Positions 35,793 to 47,700 of a stretch of 64,000 nt of DNA are shown here, piece after piece; the stretch's first letter is position 1, and each line of letters starts with the position of its first letter. The notes below the pieces were generated by a model. The model was not told the DNA's origin. It was given only the letters and a program-made list of their open reading frames with translations, and made no database searches. The position numbers and the translations under genes are program-made. Source of the stretch: Dastarcus helophoroides (taxonomy: Eukaryota > Arthropoda > Insecta > Coleoptera > Bothrideridae). The DNA is taken from positions 18,185,955 through 18,249,954 of the forward strand of contig CM053329.1 in NCBI GenBank assembly GCA_028583605.1, given 5' to 3'.

Positions 35793-35805
35793 AACAACAG
35801 ATAAA
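35793..35805 (+). repeat. Target-site duplication, right copy
   Basis: It matches 35526-35538 in all 13 positions and directly follows the element tail. Confidence 0.88.
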
Positions 35806-36480
35806 GTTGCTCCATTATTTGATCAAACCTCGTATCTTTGAAACAAGTTAGGATAATGTGCAAAATTATATCAGATCGAAAACCTTATTTAAGAGGAAAT
35901 TTTTCTGGGACATCTTCTGCAAGGATCTCGAACGAGATGGTTTAAATTAAGGTGATATCTATCGCTGCTCATAACATTGCGCGACATCTTGTTTGAAATG
36001 TTTACGAATGAGATATAAATCACAGAGCGTCATAACTTAGCTTTTAAATTGTCGAATTCCCCTTAGACCAAAGCATTATCATATGTTTATCTGGCAGAGC
36101 CATAATGTTCTGGCAAAAGTTGTTCTCCGACGTTATGGCTTATATTTCAGGCGATTATCCCGCGCAAAATATGAATATTAATCCGGGGAGTCTGGGACGA
36201 GGAAACAGCGTCGAGAAATTTTATTTACAATCAATTGAATAAAAAAAAAATGATTTACTAAGTGGCTCAAATTTGAATAACCCTCAAGGTTTCCATTTTG
36301 ACGATTTAACATGGGACGGTAAAGCGCGTCCAGTGGTGGAGATTCAAACCTATCCTCTCTGAGATCGAGCCAATACTTAAATCCTAAATCTGTATTAAAA
36401 GAAACTTCAACTGAAATCTAAATCACAAAAAAAATCGAGTTTTTAGACAAATGAATTGAGAGTTCACAGTGTTAGTAACA
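35806..36480. other. Single-copy island, no gene recognised
   Basis: Mixed-composition sequence has no repeat and no frame of note. It lies between the fold-back element and an A-rich stretch. Confidence 0.5.
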
Positions 36481-36980
36481 AAATTGAAGAAAAAGGCAAC
36501 ATACTCGAAATTTATTAAAATTTTGGCAAAAAATATGGAATTTTGGACAAAAATTTGTTTATAAAAAGAATTACAGTTTTGAAATGAAATCTAAAAAAAA
36601 AGTTTCACATTTTAAATCTAAATTTGAAATTTCAATATTTAAAGTTGAAATTTTAGACAAGAACTTAAATAGATATTTCAAGTCAGATAGGCATGAAGTT
36701 TCACAAAAAAGTGGAAGGTTGTAGTAAAAAAGTGGAAGGTTGTGGTAAAAAATTAAAATTTATGAAAACATTTCATGAAACTTGAGGTTTTAAAAAACTT
36801 GGGCAAATATTCAGTAAAAACAGAGAAATTCTAAAAAAAATATGAAATGTATCGTAACAAAATGTAGTTATAGAATTTGTATTAGTAAGGAATTCTCTAG
36901 AAAAATTTGATAATGGGAAGCGGCCACGATAATTAATAACGCGGCAGATAAGCGTTTTCCTAAGCAACAAGTCTTATCTG
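36480..36980. repeat. Degenerate A-rich repeat related to satellite D+
   Basis: Loose repeats of GAAATTT and AAAAAAGTGGAAG occur (AAAGTGGAAGGTTGT twice near 36709-36740, about 22 bp apart). It reads as an old fragment of the D family. Confidence 0.45.
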
Positions 36981-37033
36981 TACGTCCGTTCTAGAAACCG
37001 GAACGGTACCTGCATATACGCGGTCATCTTTCC

Positions 37034-37118
37034 CTCAGTTAGTTAACGAGTTAGTTAGTTATATAAACAGTGAGCTAGCTAGTTGATTAGTCAGTTAATT
37101 AGTCAGTTGGTCAGTTAA
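37034..37118. repeat. Tetranucleotide microsatellite (TAGT/CAGT), imperfect
   Basis: The units TAGT, CAGT and TAGC follow each other in a 4-bp rhythm, for example AGTTAGTTAACGAGTTAGT and AGTCAGTTAATTAGTCAGT. A short interruption, TATATAAACAG, lies in the middle. Confidence 0.75.
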
Positions 37119-37407
37119 GTGAATTATAATTGTGGTGTTCCGAAGTCCGTTTGGAAATAAAGTGGTTACAATTCAAGAAGTTTTTAATTTTCGAACTGAT
37201 AAGGCGCAACAGTATTAAAATAATGCATGGATTTTCCAGTTTTCAACAAATTTTCACATTTATAAGCAGCAAGATATTATCGAACCTTCGATTTTTCAGA
37301 ATTCAAGATAAAGCACTGACTCTTAAGAAAAAAGTGTTCAAATTTCGAAAAAGCTTGAAATTTACTGTAAATTTCGAGAAAACTTGAAAAAAATCGAAAT
37401 TTGCAGT

Positions 37408-37420
37408 AAAAAAAAATGGA
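37408..37420 (+). repeat. Target-site duplication, left copy
   Basis: Nine A residues followed by TGGA precede the element and recur exactly at 37671-37683. Confidence 0.85.
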
Positions 37421-37482
37421 AAATTGAAATACAAATCTTGTCCCCTGAAACCAAGAAAGATTAAAAAACGCAACAGAAGTTG

Positions 37483-37523
37483 CTCTAACGCGTTTCGATA
37501 GCCAAACTAACATCTGCAGAGGG
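37483..37523 (-). ncRNA. Hammerhead-ribozyme-like motif, left arm (minus strand)
   Basis: Minus-strand boxes are CTGCAGA, GAAA and ACGCGT. Stem II pairs GTTAGT with GCTATC and has one mismatch. The 5' half of stem I is CCCT instead of CTCT. Confidence 0.42.
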
Positions 37524-37549
37524 ATACTGAGTTGAGTTGAGTTAAGTAT

Positions 37550-37590
37550 CTCTCTGAAGGTGATAGCTTGGCTATCGAAACGCTTTAGAG
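37550..37590 (+). ncRNA. Hammerhead-ribozyme-like motif, right arm (plus strand)
   Basis: Stem II is perfect but with different bases: GATAGC with GCTATC in place of GACAGC with GCTGTC, a compensatory C-G to T-A change. The first box is CTGAAGG (expected A9 lost) and the palindrome is ACGCTT, so this copy is probably inactive. Confidence 0.42.
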
Positions 37591-37670
37591 CAACCTCTGT
37601 TGTGTTTTTTAATCTTTCTTGGTTTCAGGGGGCAAGATTAGTGTTTCAATTTTTGAAGATAACCAAGGAC

Positions 37671-37683
37671 AAAAAAAAATGGA
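37671..37683 (+). repeat. Target-site duplication, right copy
   Basis: It is identical to 37408-37420, including the count of nine A residues. Confidence 0.85.
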
Positions 37684-38190
37684 TTTTAATCGCGAAATTT
37701 AGAGAAATATATCGAAATTTTGAGAAATATGTATAAATTTTGGGAAATATATGTCGAAATTTCGACTTTAATTTTGAAATTTCGAATTTAAATGTGAAAT
37801 TCTAAAAAATTAGTCAAAATGTAATAAAGTTGAAATGTAAGGAAAATACTTGGAATTATTGACAAAATCTCTCTTTGGAGTTTTGGATCGATAAAAATTT
37901 TGAGTTTACTCTGGAATTTTCCAACCTAATTCCAAAATTTCGATTTCAATTTCGACGAGTTTTGTCTCGAGATTTTACTTTGGTTTTAAATTTAACTCAA
38001 GACTTAAAAGCTGAAATGTCGTTTGAAACTTAACATGTTGCTGGTTTTGAAATTGAAATTTGAAATTTTGAGGGAAAAGTTAAAATTTCGAAATTAAATT
38101 CAAAATTCCTCGATTTTTTTATATAAATACAAAAAGGTAAAATTTTAGGATAAATTGCTTTGAGAAGAACTTGAAATTTATTAAAAGCTG
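37684..38190. repeat. Degenerate D-family repeat
   Basis: Irregular GAAATTTCG and TTTGAAATT runs on both strands show no clear period. The strand composition changes here from A-rich to T-rich. Confidence 0.4.
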
Positions 38191-41100
38191 GCATCTCCAC
38201 CTATGTAAAAAAAGTGGAAGGATTCTTCGGTCACTTTTTTGAAAATTTCGTCTTTTTTTTGAAGAATTCAATTTATATTGAAAATTTCGACTTATTTCAA
38301 AAATTTCAACTTTTTAAAATACTTTATCAAAAAGTTTTTTCTCGTGACTTCTAAGATTTTTTTTCTCGAAAGTTTAAATTGATTTTGAAAATTTCGACTT
38401 TTTTCAAAATTTTGACTTCTAAAATTTCAACTTCCCCAAATTCTTTAACATTGTGTCTTATTTGAATGTATTTTCATTTTTTTGAAGTTTTTACTTTTTT
38501 ATGACTTTGTCATTTTCCATTTTATTTTTTGAAAATTTCAAGTTTTTTAAAAGTTTACGTTTTAATTTTGGTGCAATGGACTGGGCCTTGGTTATCTTCA
38601 AAAATTGAAATAAAAATCTTGTCCCCTGAAACTTTCGTCTATGTCAAAAAAGGAAAAGGATACTTGGGTCACTTTTTTTAAAATGTCCTCTTTTTTTTTT
38701 GAAGGGTACAATTTTTATTGAAAATTTTGACTTATTTCGAAAATTTTTTAATTTTGGTGCAACAAACTGAGCCTTCGTTATCTTCAAAAATTGAAATACA
38801 AATCTTGTACCCTGAAACTTTCGTCTATGTAAAAAAAGGGAAAGGATACTTAGGTCACTTTTTTAAAATGTCCTCTTTTTTTTGAAGGATTCAATTTTTA
38901 TTGACAATTTTGACTTATTTCGAAAATTTCAACATTTCAAAATACTTTTTCACAAATTTTGTTCTCGTTTGACTTTCAAAATTTTATTTTTTTCTCAAAA
39001 TTGTGTCTTGATTTTGAAAATTCTGACTTTTTTCAAAATTTGGACTTTTCTAAAATGTAAACTTCCCCAAATTCTTTAACATTGTATCTTATTTGAATGT
39101 ATTTTCATTTTTTTGAACTTTTTACTTTTTTATGACTTTTTGTCATTGTCCATTTTATTTTTTAAAAATTTCAAGTTTTTTAAAAGTTTACTTTTTAATT
39201 TTGGTGCAATGGACTGGGCCTTGATTATCTTCAAAAATTGAAATAAAAATCTTGTCCCCTGAAACTTCGTCTATGTAAAAAAAGGGAAAGGATACTTGGG
39301 TCACTTTTTTTAAAAATGTCCTCTTTTTTTTGAAGGGTACAATTTTTATTGAAAATTTTGACTTATTTCGAAAATTTTTTAATTTTGGTGCAACAGACTG
39401 AGCCTTCGTTATCTTCAAAAAATGAAATACAAATCTTGTCCCCTGAAACCTTCGTCTACGTAAAAAAAAGAGAAAGGATACTTTCAATTTTTATTGACAA
39501 TTTTGACTTATTTCGAAAATTTTAACATTTCAAAATACTTTTTCACAAATTTTTTTCTCGTTTGACTTTCAAAATTTTATTTTTTTCTCAAAATTGTGTC
39601 TTGATTTTGAAAATTCTGACTTTTTTCAAAATTTGGATGTTTCTAAAATTCCAACTTCTCCAAATTCTTTAAAATTGTGTTTTATTTAGATGTATTTTCA
39701 TTTTTTTGCACTTTTTACTTTTTCTATGAGTTTTGTCATTGTCCATTTTATTTTTTGAAAATTTCAAGTGTCTTAAAAGTTTCCTTTTTAATTTTGGTGC
39801 AATGGACTGGGCCTTGGTTATCTTCAAAAATTGAAATAAAAATCTTGTCCCCTGAAACTTCGTCTATGTAAAAAAAGAGAAAGGATACTTGGGTCACTTT
39901 TTTTTAAAATGTCCTCTTTTTTTTGAAGGGTACAATTTTTATTGAAAATTTTGACTTATTTCGAAAAATTTTTAATTTTGGTGCAACAGACTGAGCCTTC
40001 GTTATCTTCAATAATTGAAATACAAATCTTGTCCCCTGAAACCTTCGTCTACGTAAAAAAAAGGGAAAGGATACTTGGGTCAGTTTTTTAAAAATGTCCT
40101 CTTTTTTTTGAAGGATTCAATTTTTATTGACAATTTTGACTTATTTCGAAAATTTCAACATTTCAAAATACTTTTTCACAAATTTTGTTCTCGTTTGACT
40201 TTCAAAATTTTATTTTTTTCTCAAAATTGTGTCTTGATTTTGAAAATTCTGACTTTTTTCAAAATTTAGACTTTTCTAAAATTCCAAATTCTCCAAATTC
40301 TTTAAAATTGTGTTTTATTTAGATGTATTTTCATTTTTTTGCACCTTTTACTTTTTCTATGACTTTTGTCTTTGTCCATTTTATTTTTTGAAAATTTCAA
40401 GTTTCTTAAAAGTTTACTTTTTAATTTTGGTGCAGTGGACTGGGCCTTGGTTATCTTCAAAAATTGAAATAAAAATCTTGTCCCCTTAAACTTTCGTCTA
40501 TGTAAAAAAAGGGAAAGGATACTTGGGTCACTTTTTTTTAAAAATGTCCTCTTTTTTTTGAAGGGTACAATTTTTATTGAAAATGTTGACTTATTTCGAA
40601 AAATTTTTAATTTTGGTGCAACAGACTGAGCCTTCGTTATCTTCAAAAAATGAAATACAAATCTTGTCCCCTGAAACCTTCGTCTACGTAAAAAAAGGGA
40701 AAGGATACTTGGGTCACTTTTTTAAAAATGTCCTCTTCTTTTTGAAGGATTCAATTTTTATTGACAATTTTGACTTATTTCGAAAATTTTAACATTTCAA
40801 AATACTTTTTCACAAATTTTTTTCTCGTTTGACTTTCAAAATTTTATTTTTTTCTCAAAATTGTGTCTTGATTTTGAAAATTCTGACTTTTTTTCAAAAT
40901 TTGGATGTTTCTAAAATTCCAACTTCCCCAAATTCTTTAAAATTGTGTCTTATTTGGATGTATTTCCATTTTTTGCGCTTTTTACTTTTTTTATGACTTC
41001 TATTATTGTCTATTATATTTTTTGAAAAGTTCGAGCTTCTTAAAAGTTTCCTTTTTTATTTGGTGCAACGGACTGGGCCTTGGTTATCTTCAAACATTGA

Positions 41101-44100
41101 AATACAAATCTTGTCTCCTGAAACCTCCGTCTATGTAAAAAAAGGGGAAGGAAGCTTGGGTCACTTTTTAAAAATTTCGTCTTTTTTCTGAAGAATTCAA
41201 TTTTTATTGGAAATTTTGACTTATTTCAACGATTTCAACATTTCAAAATAAATACTTTTTCACGAAGTCAATTTTTTCTCATTTCACTTCCAAAATTTCA
41301 TTTTTTTTTTAAATTGCGACTTGATTGGAAAATTTCGACTTTTTTTCAAAATTTTGACTTTTCCAAAAATTTTAACTTCCCCAAATTCTTTAAAATTGTG
41401 TCTTATTTGGATGTATTTTCATATTTTAATTTTTTTATGACTTTTGTCATTGTACATTTTATTTTTGAAAATTTCATGTTTATTAAAAGTTTCCTTTTTA
41501 ATTTTGGTGCAACGGACTGAGCCTTGGTTATCTTCAAAAATTAAAATACAAATCTTGTCTCCTGAAACTTCGTCTATGTAAAAAAAGGGAAAGGATACTT
41601 GAGTCACTTTTTTAATTTCGTCTTTTTTTGAAGAATTTATTTTTTATTGAAAATTTCGACTTTTTTCAAAATTTTGATATTTCCAAAAATTTCAACATCC
41701 CCAAATTCTTTAAAATTGTGTCTTATTTGGATGTATTTTCATATTTTACTTTTTTTATGACTTTTGTCATTGTCCATTTTATTTTTGAAAGTTTCATGTT
41801 TATTAAAAGTTTCCTTTTTCATTTTGGTGCAACGGACTGAGTCTTGGTTATCTTCAAAAATTAAAATACAAATCTTGTCTCCTGAAACTTCGTCTATGTC
41901 AAAAAAGGGAAAGGATACTTGAGTCACTTTTTTAATTCAGTCTTTTTTTTAAGAATTCATTTTTTATTGAAAATTTCGACTTATTTCTAAAATTTCAACA
42001 TTTCAAAATGCTTTTTCACAAAGTTTTTCTCGTTTGACTTTTAAAACTTTATTTTTTCTCGAAATTGTGACTTGATTTTGCAAATTTTGGCTTTTTTCAA
42101 AATTTTGACTTTTGGAAAATTCCAACTTCTCCAAATTCTTTAAAATTGTGTCTTATTTGGATATATTTTTATTTTTTTTAATTTTTGTTATTACTTTTGT
42201 TATTGTCCATTTTACTTTTTGAAAATTTGAAATTTCTTAAAAGCTCCCTTTTTAATTTTGGTGCGACGGACTGGGCGCCTTGGTCATCTTCAAAAATTAA
42301 AATACAAATCTTGTCCCCTAAAACCTTCGTCTATGTAAAAAATGAGAAAGGTCACTTTTTTAAAATTCCGTCTTTTTTTGAAGAATTCAATTTTTATTGA
42401 AAAATTTCTACTTATTCGAAAATTTCAACATTTCAAAATACTTTTTCACAATTTTTTTTTTCGTTTCACCTTCAAAATTTAATTTTTTTATTGAAATTGT
42501 GACTTGATTTTGAAAATTTTTTACTTTTTTCAAAATTTGGACTTTTCTAACATTCCAACTTTTCCAAATTCTTTAAAATTGTGTTTTATTTGGATGTATT
42601 TCCATTTTTTTTGCTTTTTTTGCTTTTTTATGACTTTTGGCATTGTCTGTTTTATTTTTTGAAGATTTCAAGTCTCTTAAAAGTTTCCTTTTTAATTTTG
42701 GTGCAACGGACTGGGCCTTGGTTATCTGCAAAAATTGAATTACAAATCTTGTCCCCTAAAACCTTCGTCTATGTAAAAAATGGGAAAGGATACTTGAGTC
42801 ACTTTTTAAAAAAATTCGCCTTTTTTTTGAAAAATTCAATTTTTATTGAAAAGTTTAATTTATTTGGAAGATTTTAACATTTCAAAATAAATACTTTTTC
42901 AGAGTCCATTTTTTCTCATTTCACTTCCAAAATTTCATGTTTTTTTTAGAAATTGCGACTTGATTTTGAAAATTCCGAGTTTTTTCAAAATTTTACTTTT
43001 CCAAAAATTCCAACTTCCCCAAATTCTTTAAAAATGTGTCCTATTTGGATGTATTTTTATTTTTTTTTAACTTTTTACTGTTTTATGACTTTTGTCAGTG
43101 TCCATTTTATTTTTTGAAAATTTCAAGTTTTTTAAAAGTTTCCTTTTTAATTTTGGTGCAACGCACTGGGCCTTGGTTATCTTTAAAAATTGAAATACAA
43201 ATCTTGTCTCCTAAAACCTTCGTCTATGTAAAAAATGGGAAAGGATACTTAAGCCACTTTTTTAAAAATTTCGCCTTATTTTTGAAAAATTCAATTTTTA
43301 TTGAAAATTTTACTTTATTTGGAAGATTTTAACATTTCAAAATAAATACTTTTTCACAGAGTCAATTTTTTTTCAAAAATTTCATTTTTTTTTCGAAATT
43401 GCGACTTGATTTTGAAAATTTCGACATTTTTTCAAAATTTTGACTTTTCCAAAAATTCCAACTTCCCCAAGTTATTTAAAATTGTGTGTTATTTGGGTGC
43501 CTTTTAATGATTTTGTACTTTTTACTTTTTTTATGACTTTTGTCATTGTCCATTTTATTTTTTGAACATTTCAAGTTTCCTTTTTTATTTTGGTGCAACA
43601 GACTGGTCCTTGGTTATTCAAAAATTGAAATACAAATCTTGTCTCCTAAAACCTCCCTCTATAAAAAAAACAAAGGGTACTAGGGCCAGTTTTTCAAAAA
43701 TTTCGTCTTTTTTTTTGAACCATTCAATTTTTATTGAAAATTTTGACTTATTTCGAAGATTTCAACATTTCAAAATAAATACTTCTTCACGAAGTCAATT
43801 TTTTCCCATTTCACGTCCAAAATTTCATTTTATTTTGAAATTGAGTTTTGATTTTGAAAATTGCGACTTTTTTCAAAATTTTTACTTTTCCAAAGATTCC
43901 AACTTCACCAAATTCTTTAAAATTGTGTCTTACTTGGATGTATTTTCAGTTTTTTGCACTTTTTACTTTTTTTATGACTTTTGTCATTTTCCATTTTATT
44001 TTATGAAAATTTCAAACTCTTTAAAAGTTTCCTTTTTAATTTTGGTGCAACGGACTGAGCCTTGGTTATCTTCAAAAATTGAAATTCAAATCTTGTCTCC

Positions 44101-46200
44101 TGAAACTTTGTCTATGTAAAAAAAGGGAAAGGATACTTGAGTCACTTTTTTAATTTCGTCTTTTTTTGAAGAATTCATTTTTTATTGAAAATTTCGACTT
44201 TTTTCAAAATTTTAACTTTTCCAAAAATTTCAACTTCCCCAAATTCTTTAAAATTGTGTCTTATTTGGATGTATTTTCATATTTTACTTTTTTTATGACT
44301 TTTGTCATTGTCCATTTTATTTTTGAAAATTTCATGTTTATTAAAAGTTTCCTTTTTAATTTTGGTACAACGGCCTGAGCCTTGGTTATCTTCAAAAATT
44401 AAAATACAAATCTTGTCTCCTGAAACTTCGTCTATGTAAAAAAAGGGAAAGGATACTTGAGTCACTTTTTTAATTTCGTCTTTTTTTGAAGAATTCAATT
44501 TTTATTGAAAATTTTGACTTATTGCGAAGATTTTAACATTTCAGAATAAAAACTTTTTCAAGAAGTCAATTTTGTCTCATTTGACTTCCAAAATTTCCAT
44601 TTTTTTTTTCGAAATTGTGACTTGACCTTGAAAATTTGGATTTTTTCAAAATTTTGACTTAACCAAAGATTCCAACTTCCCCAAATTCTTTCTTATTTGG
44701 TTGCATTTTTATTTTTTGCACTTTTTGCTTTTTTATGACTTTTGTCATTGTCTACTTTATTTTTTTTAAATCTTCTCCCCTGAAACGTTCGTCTATGTAA
44801 AAAAAAGGAAAGGATGCTTGGGTCACTTTTTTAAAAATTTCATATTTTTTTTAAGAACTTATTTTTTATTGAAAACTTCGACTTATTTCAAAAATTTCAA
44901 CATTTTAAAATACCTACTTTTTCACAAAGTTATTTTTTTTGTTCGACTTCCAAAATTTTATTTTTTTCTAAAAATTTTGACTTGATTTTGAAAATTTTGA
45001 CTTTTTCAACATTTTGACTTTTGGAAAAATCGAACTTCTCCAAATTCTTAAAAAGTGTGTTTTAATTGAATGTATTTTCATTTTTTCTTTTAACTTTTTA
45101 CTTTTTGCGACTTTTGTCATTGTTCATTTTATTTTTTGAAAATTTCATGTTTATTAAAAGTTTCCTTTTTAATTTTGGTGTAACGGACTGAGCCTTGGTT
45201 ATCTTCAAAAATTAAAATACAAATCTTGTCTCCTGAAACTTCGTCTATGTAAAAAAAGGGAAAGGATACTTGAGTCACTTTTTTAATTTCGTCTTTTTTT
45301 GAAGAATTCATTTTTTATTGAAAATTTTGACTTATTTCGAAGATTTTAACATTTCAGAATAAAAAATTTTTCACGAAGTCAATTTTTTCTCATTTGACTT
45401 ACAAAATTTCCATTTTTTTTCGAAATTGTGACTTGACTTTGAAAACTTGGATTTTTTCAAAATTTTGATTCTACCAAAGATTCCAACTTCCCCAAATTCT
45501 TTCTTATTTGGTTGCATTTTTATTTTTTGCACTTTTTGCTCTTTTATGACTTTTGTCATTGTCTATTTTATTTTTTTTTAAATCTTCTCCCCTGAAACGT
45601 TCGTCTAGGTAAAAAAAGGGAAAGGATGCTTGGGTCACTTTTTTAAAAATTTCGTATTTTTTGAAGAACTTATTTTTTATTGAAAACTTCGACTTATTTC
45701 AAAAATTTCAACATTTTAAAATACCTACTTTTTCACAAAGTTATTTTTTTGTTCGACTTCCAAAAGTTTATTTTTTTCTGGAAATTTTGACTTGATTTTG
45801 AAAATTTCGACTTTTTCAACATTTTGACTTTTGGAAAATTTGAACTTCTCCAAATTCTTTAAAAATGTGTTTTATTTGGATGTGTTTTCATATTTTTTTT
45901 TTCAACTTTTTACTTTTTTATAACTTTTGTCATTGTCCATTTTATTTTTTGAAAATTACAAGTTTTTTAAAAGTTTCCTTTTTAATTTTTGTGCAAGGGA
46001 CTGGGCATTGGTTATCTTCAAAAACTGAAATTCAAATCTTGTCCTCTGAAACCTTCGTCCATGTAAAAAATGGGACGGGAGCTTGAGTCGTTTTTCTAAG
46101 AATTTTGCCTTTTTTTTTGAAGAATTCAATTTTTGTTGAAAATTTGGACTTATTTCGAAAATTTCAACATTTTAAAATACTTTTTCACTAAGTTGTTTTT
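38190..46200. repeat. Satellite D-: T-rich array carrying fold-back element ends
   Basis: Monomers share TTCGTCTATGTAAAAAAAGG, GGATACTTGGGTCAC, TTCAATTTTTATTGAAAATT, CCAAATTCTTTAAAATTGTG and TGACTTTTGTCATTGTCC. Most monomers also hold the reverse complement of the fold-back tail and head: GTGCAACGGACTGGGCCTT, then ATCTTCAAAAATTGAAATA, then CTTGTCCCCTGAAAC. The GTGCAA landmark occurs near 38571, 38757, 39203, 39388, 39797, 39983, 40430, 40616, 41063, 41503, 41826, 42261, 42700, 43157, 43593, 44043, 44366, 45177 and 45993. Spacings are 186 alternating with 409-447 up to 41063, then mostly 435-457 with two of 323, then two near 811-816. The reverse complement of the D- core, AAAAAGTCGAAATTTTC, matches satellite D+. 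Frames such as 43562-44119 are translations of the repeat. Confidence 0.88.
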
Positions 46201-47180
46201 CGTTTGAGTTCTAAAATTTGTACGATGGTTTTTCGTTGAATTATAGTCTCTCAAAACAAAAAACAAAAAAAAAATTACTTTGGTAATCAATAACTTGCGA
46301 TATAATAATCGGAGAGAAAATGCTAGTACGGTTATGAAAATTGCTATATATTCTGTACAAGTCATAGTTATCGGTTTTTAAAGAATATTTTTTTTTAGTA
46401 CATAAAAATTGGATCCAAAAATAAGAGCCAAAAAATTGAGTAATTACTGATATTGGCCTAACTTGACACAATTTTGCAAATGATGCATGTTCTAAGGATA
46501 TTAGCAGTAATTTTTCGAGCCCAAAAGTTCTCAAGAAATTCTAGAAAATATTCAAGATTCTTCTAATAGTGCCCAGAGTGATTAAATTTGTTGTTTTTGC
46601 TAAAAATCAACTCATCACAATTACCAATTTTTCTGCATATTTTTTAAATAACTTTCCCGTACTAAAAAAGATTATTAACAAAATTCAGTAACTGGAACTT
46701 ATAGAAAATTCTTGTCAATTTTCAAAACTCTATTGATATTTTTGTACGATCGTTATTTCCCAAGTTACTGATTACCAAACTCAAAAATGACCCTTTTCAC
46801 TTGAACCAAGATAATTAATCGAAAAATCATTTTACAGGACTCGAAGTCCAGTCAAATTAAAAAGAATTAAATTATCCAAAAGTAATTTACAGTAAAATCA
46901 CTGGAAAAAAAATATTCGAGTTGTGAATCTTTTTAAAAGTAAACAATAATTTAGAAAATAATTTAGAAACATTATCGACCCTCGTTTTCGTATGACTACT
47001 CAAGAAGTGCTGAAGCAAAAAAATGTTGAACCTAAAATTTGGAAACTAGAAGCTTGGGCCTAATGTTCATTTTGTTATTTGTTTGTTTTTCACTATAACT
47101 ATTTTTCTTTGAGTTACAGTCTTTTGAAAAACATCTAAAACTTTTCGTTTTTTGTGTCCTTTAATTTTTGAGCCTATTTA
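46200..47180. other. Single-copy AT-rich interval, no gene recognised
   Basis: The T-rich repeat fades out by about 46200. The rest has ordinary AT-rich composition with only short frames (for example 46241-46534, minus strand) of unknown meaning. Confidence 0.5.
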
Positions 47181-47700
47181 TGCCTGCGACGATTAAATGG
47201 TGGATGCGCCGGAATCTTTCAAATCAAACTGAACCTAAAGGATTTCTCTGCGAACATATAAAGAAAAACCTGAAATTCTTCTGAATTTCAGCCAGATTTG
47301 TGGAACATTGTGGACACGTACGTTTTGAATTTGAGACAATCCACATGCATACTAAAGCGCCGGAGTGCGCAGGGACATTCGGGGCCATATCTGGCTTAAA
47401 ATATTTTGCAAAAACCCTCACGTGCACGCCCGCAAATAAAGGTGTAAGTAAATTGACACCCTCTACGGATATTCCCCCGTCAGTCGGTCTGGTTCATTTG
47501 CATAGAGTTTTATTAGGAGAATGGAGAGGCGGCTAAGCCCCCGGAGCTCAAATAAGCCAGTTTAAGGGGATTCGGAGGCGCATCGCGACCCCCATTACAC
47601 GTTATCAGCGGCATTTTCATTATATTCTCCCGATAGTTGACGCTGGTGTACATCGCCTAACGACCCACCTTCTTGTACGAGGACTAATTTGCTGGAAATT
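47180..47700. other. GC-richer single-copy island
   Basis: This segment is richer in G+C and CpG, with GGCGGCTAAGCCCCCGGAGC near 47528 and GGAGGCGCATCGCGACCCCC near 47573. Overlapping short frames lie on both strands (47224-47427 minus, 47300-47536 plus) and have no motif I recognise. An octamer ATTTGCAT, a POU-factor type site, is at about 47494-47501. It could be regulatory or an exon of an unrecognised gene. Confidence 0.45.

Larger units (their letters stand above)
37421..37670 (+). mobile_element. Fold-back mobile element (250 bp)
   Basis: It has the same architecture as the copy at 35539, starting AAATTGAAATAC and ending GATAACCAAGGAC. The last dozen tail bases seen in other copies (CAGTCCGTTCC) are absent, yet the 13-bp duplications abut both ends. 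The tail end is therefore variable between insertions. The central loop between the arms holds the pentamer run GTTGA GTTGA GTTAA. Confidence 0.85.

Noticed and set aside
43562..44119. 185-codon frame in the T-rich array as a membrane protein gene.
   Set aside because: The hydrophobic residues come from T-rich repeats. The frame includes the fold-back element end and parallels other arrays' frames.
47300..47536. Plus-strand 78-codon frame with several cysteine and histidine residues as a zinc-binding protein.
   Set aside because: The spacing does not fit any zinc-finger pattern, and an overlapping minus-strand frame is equally open, as expected for GC-richer non-coding DNA.
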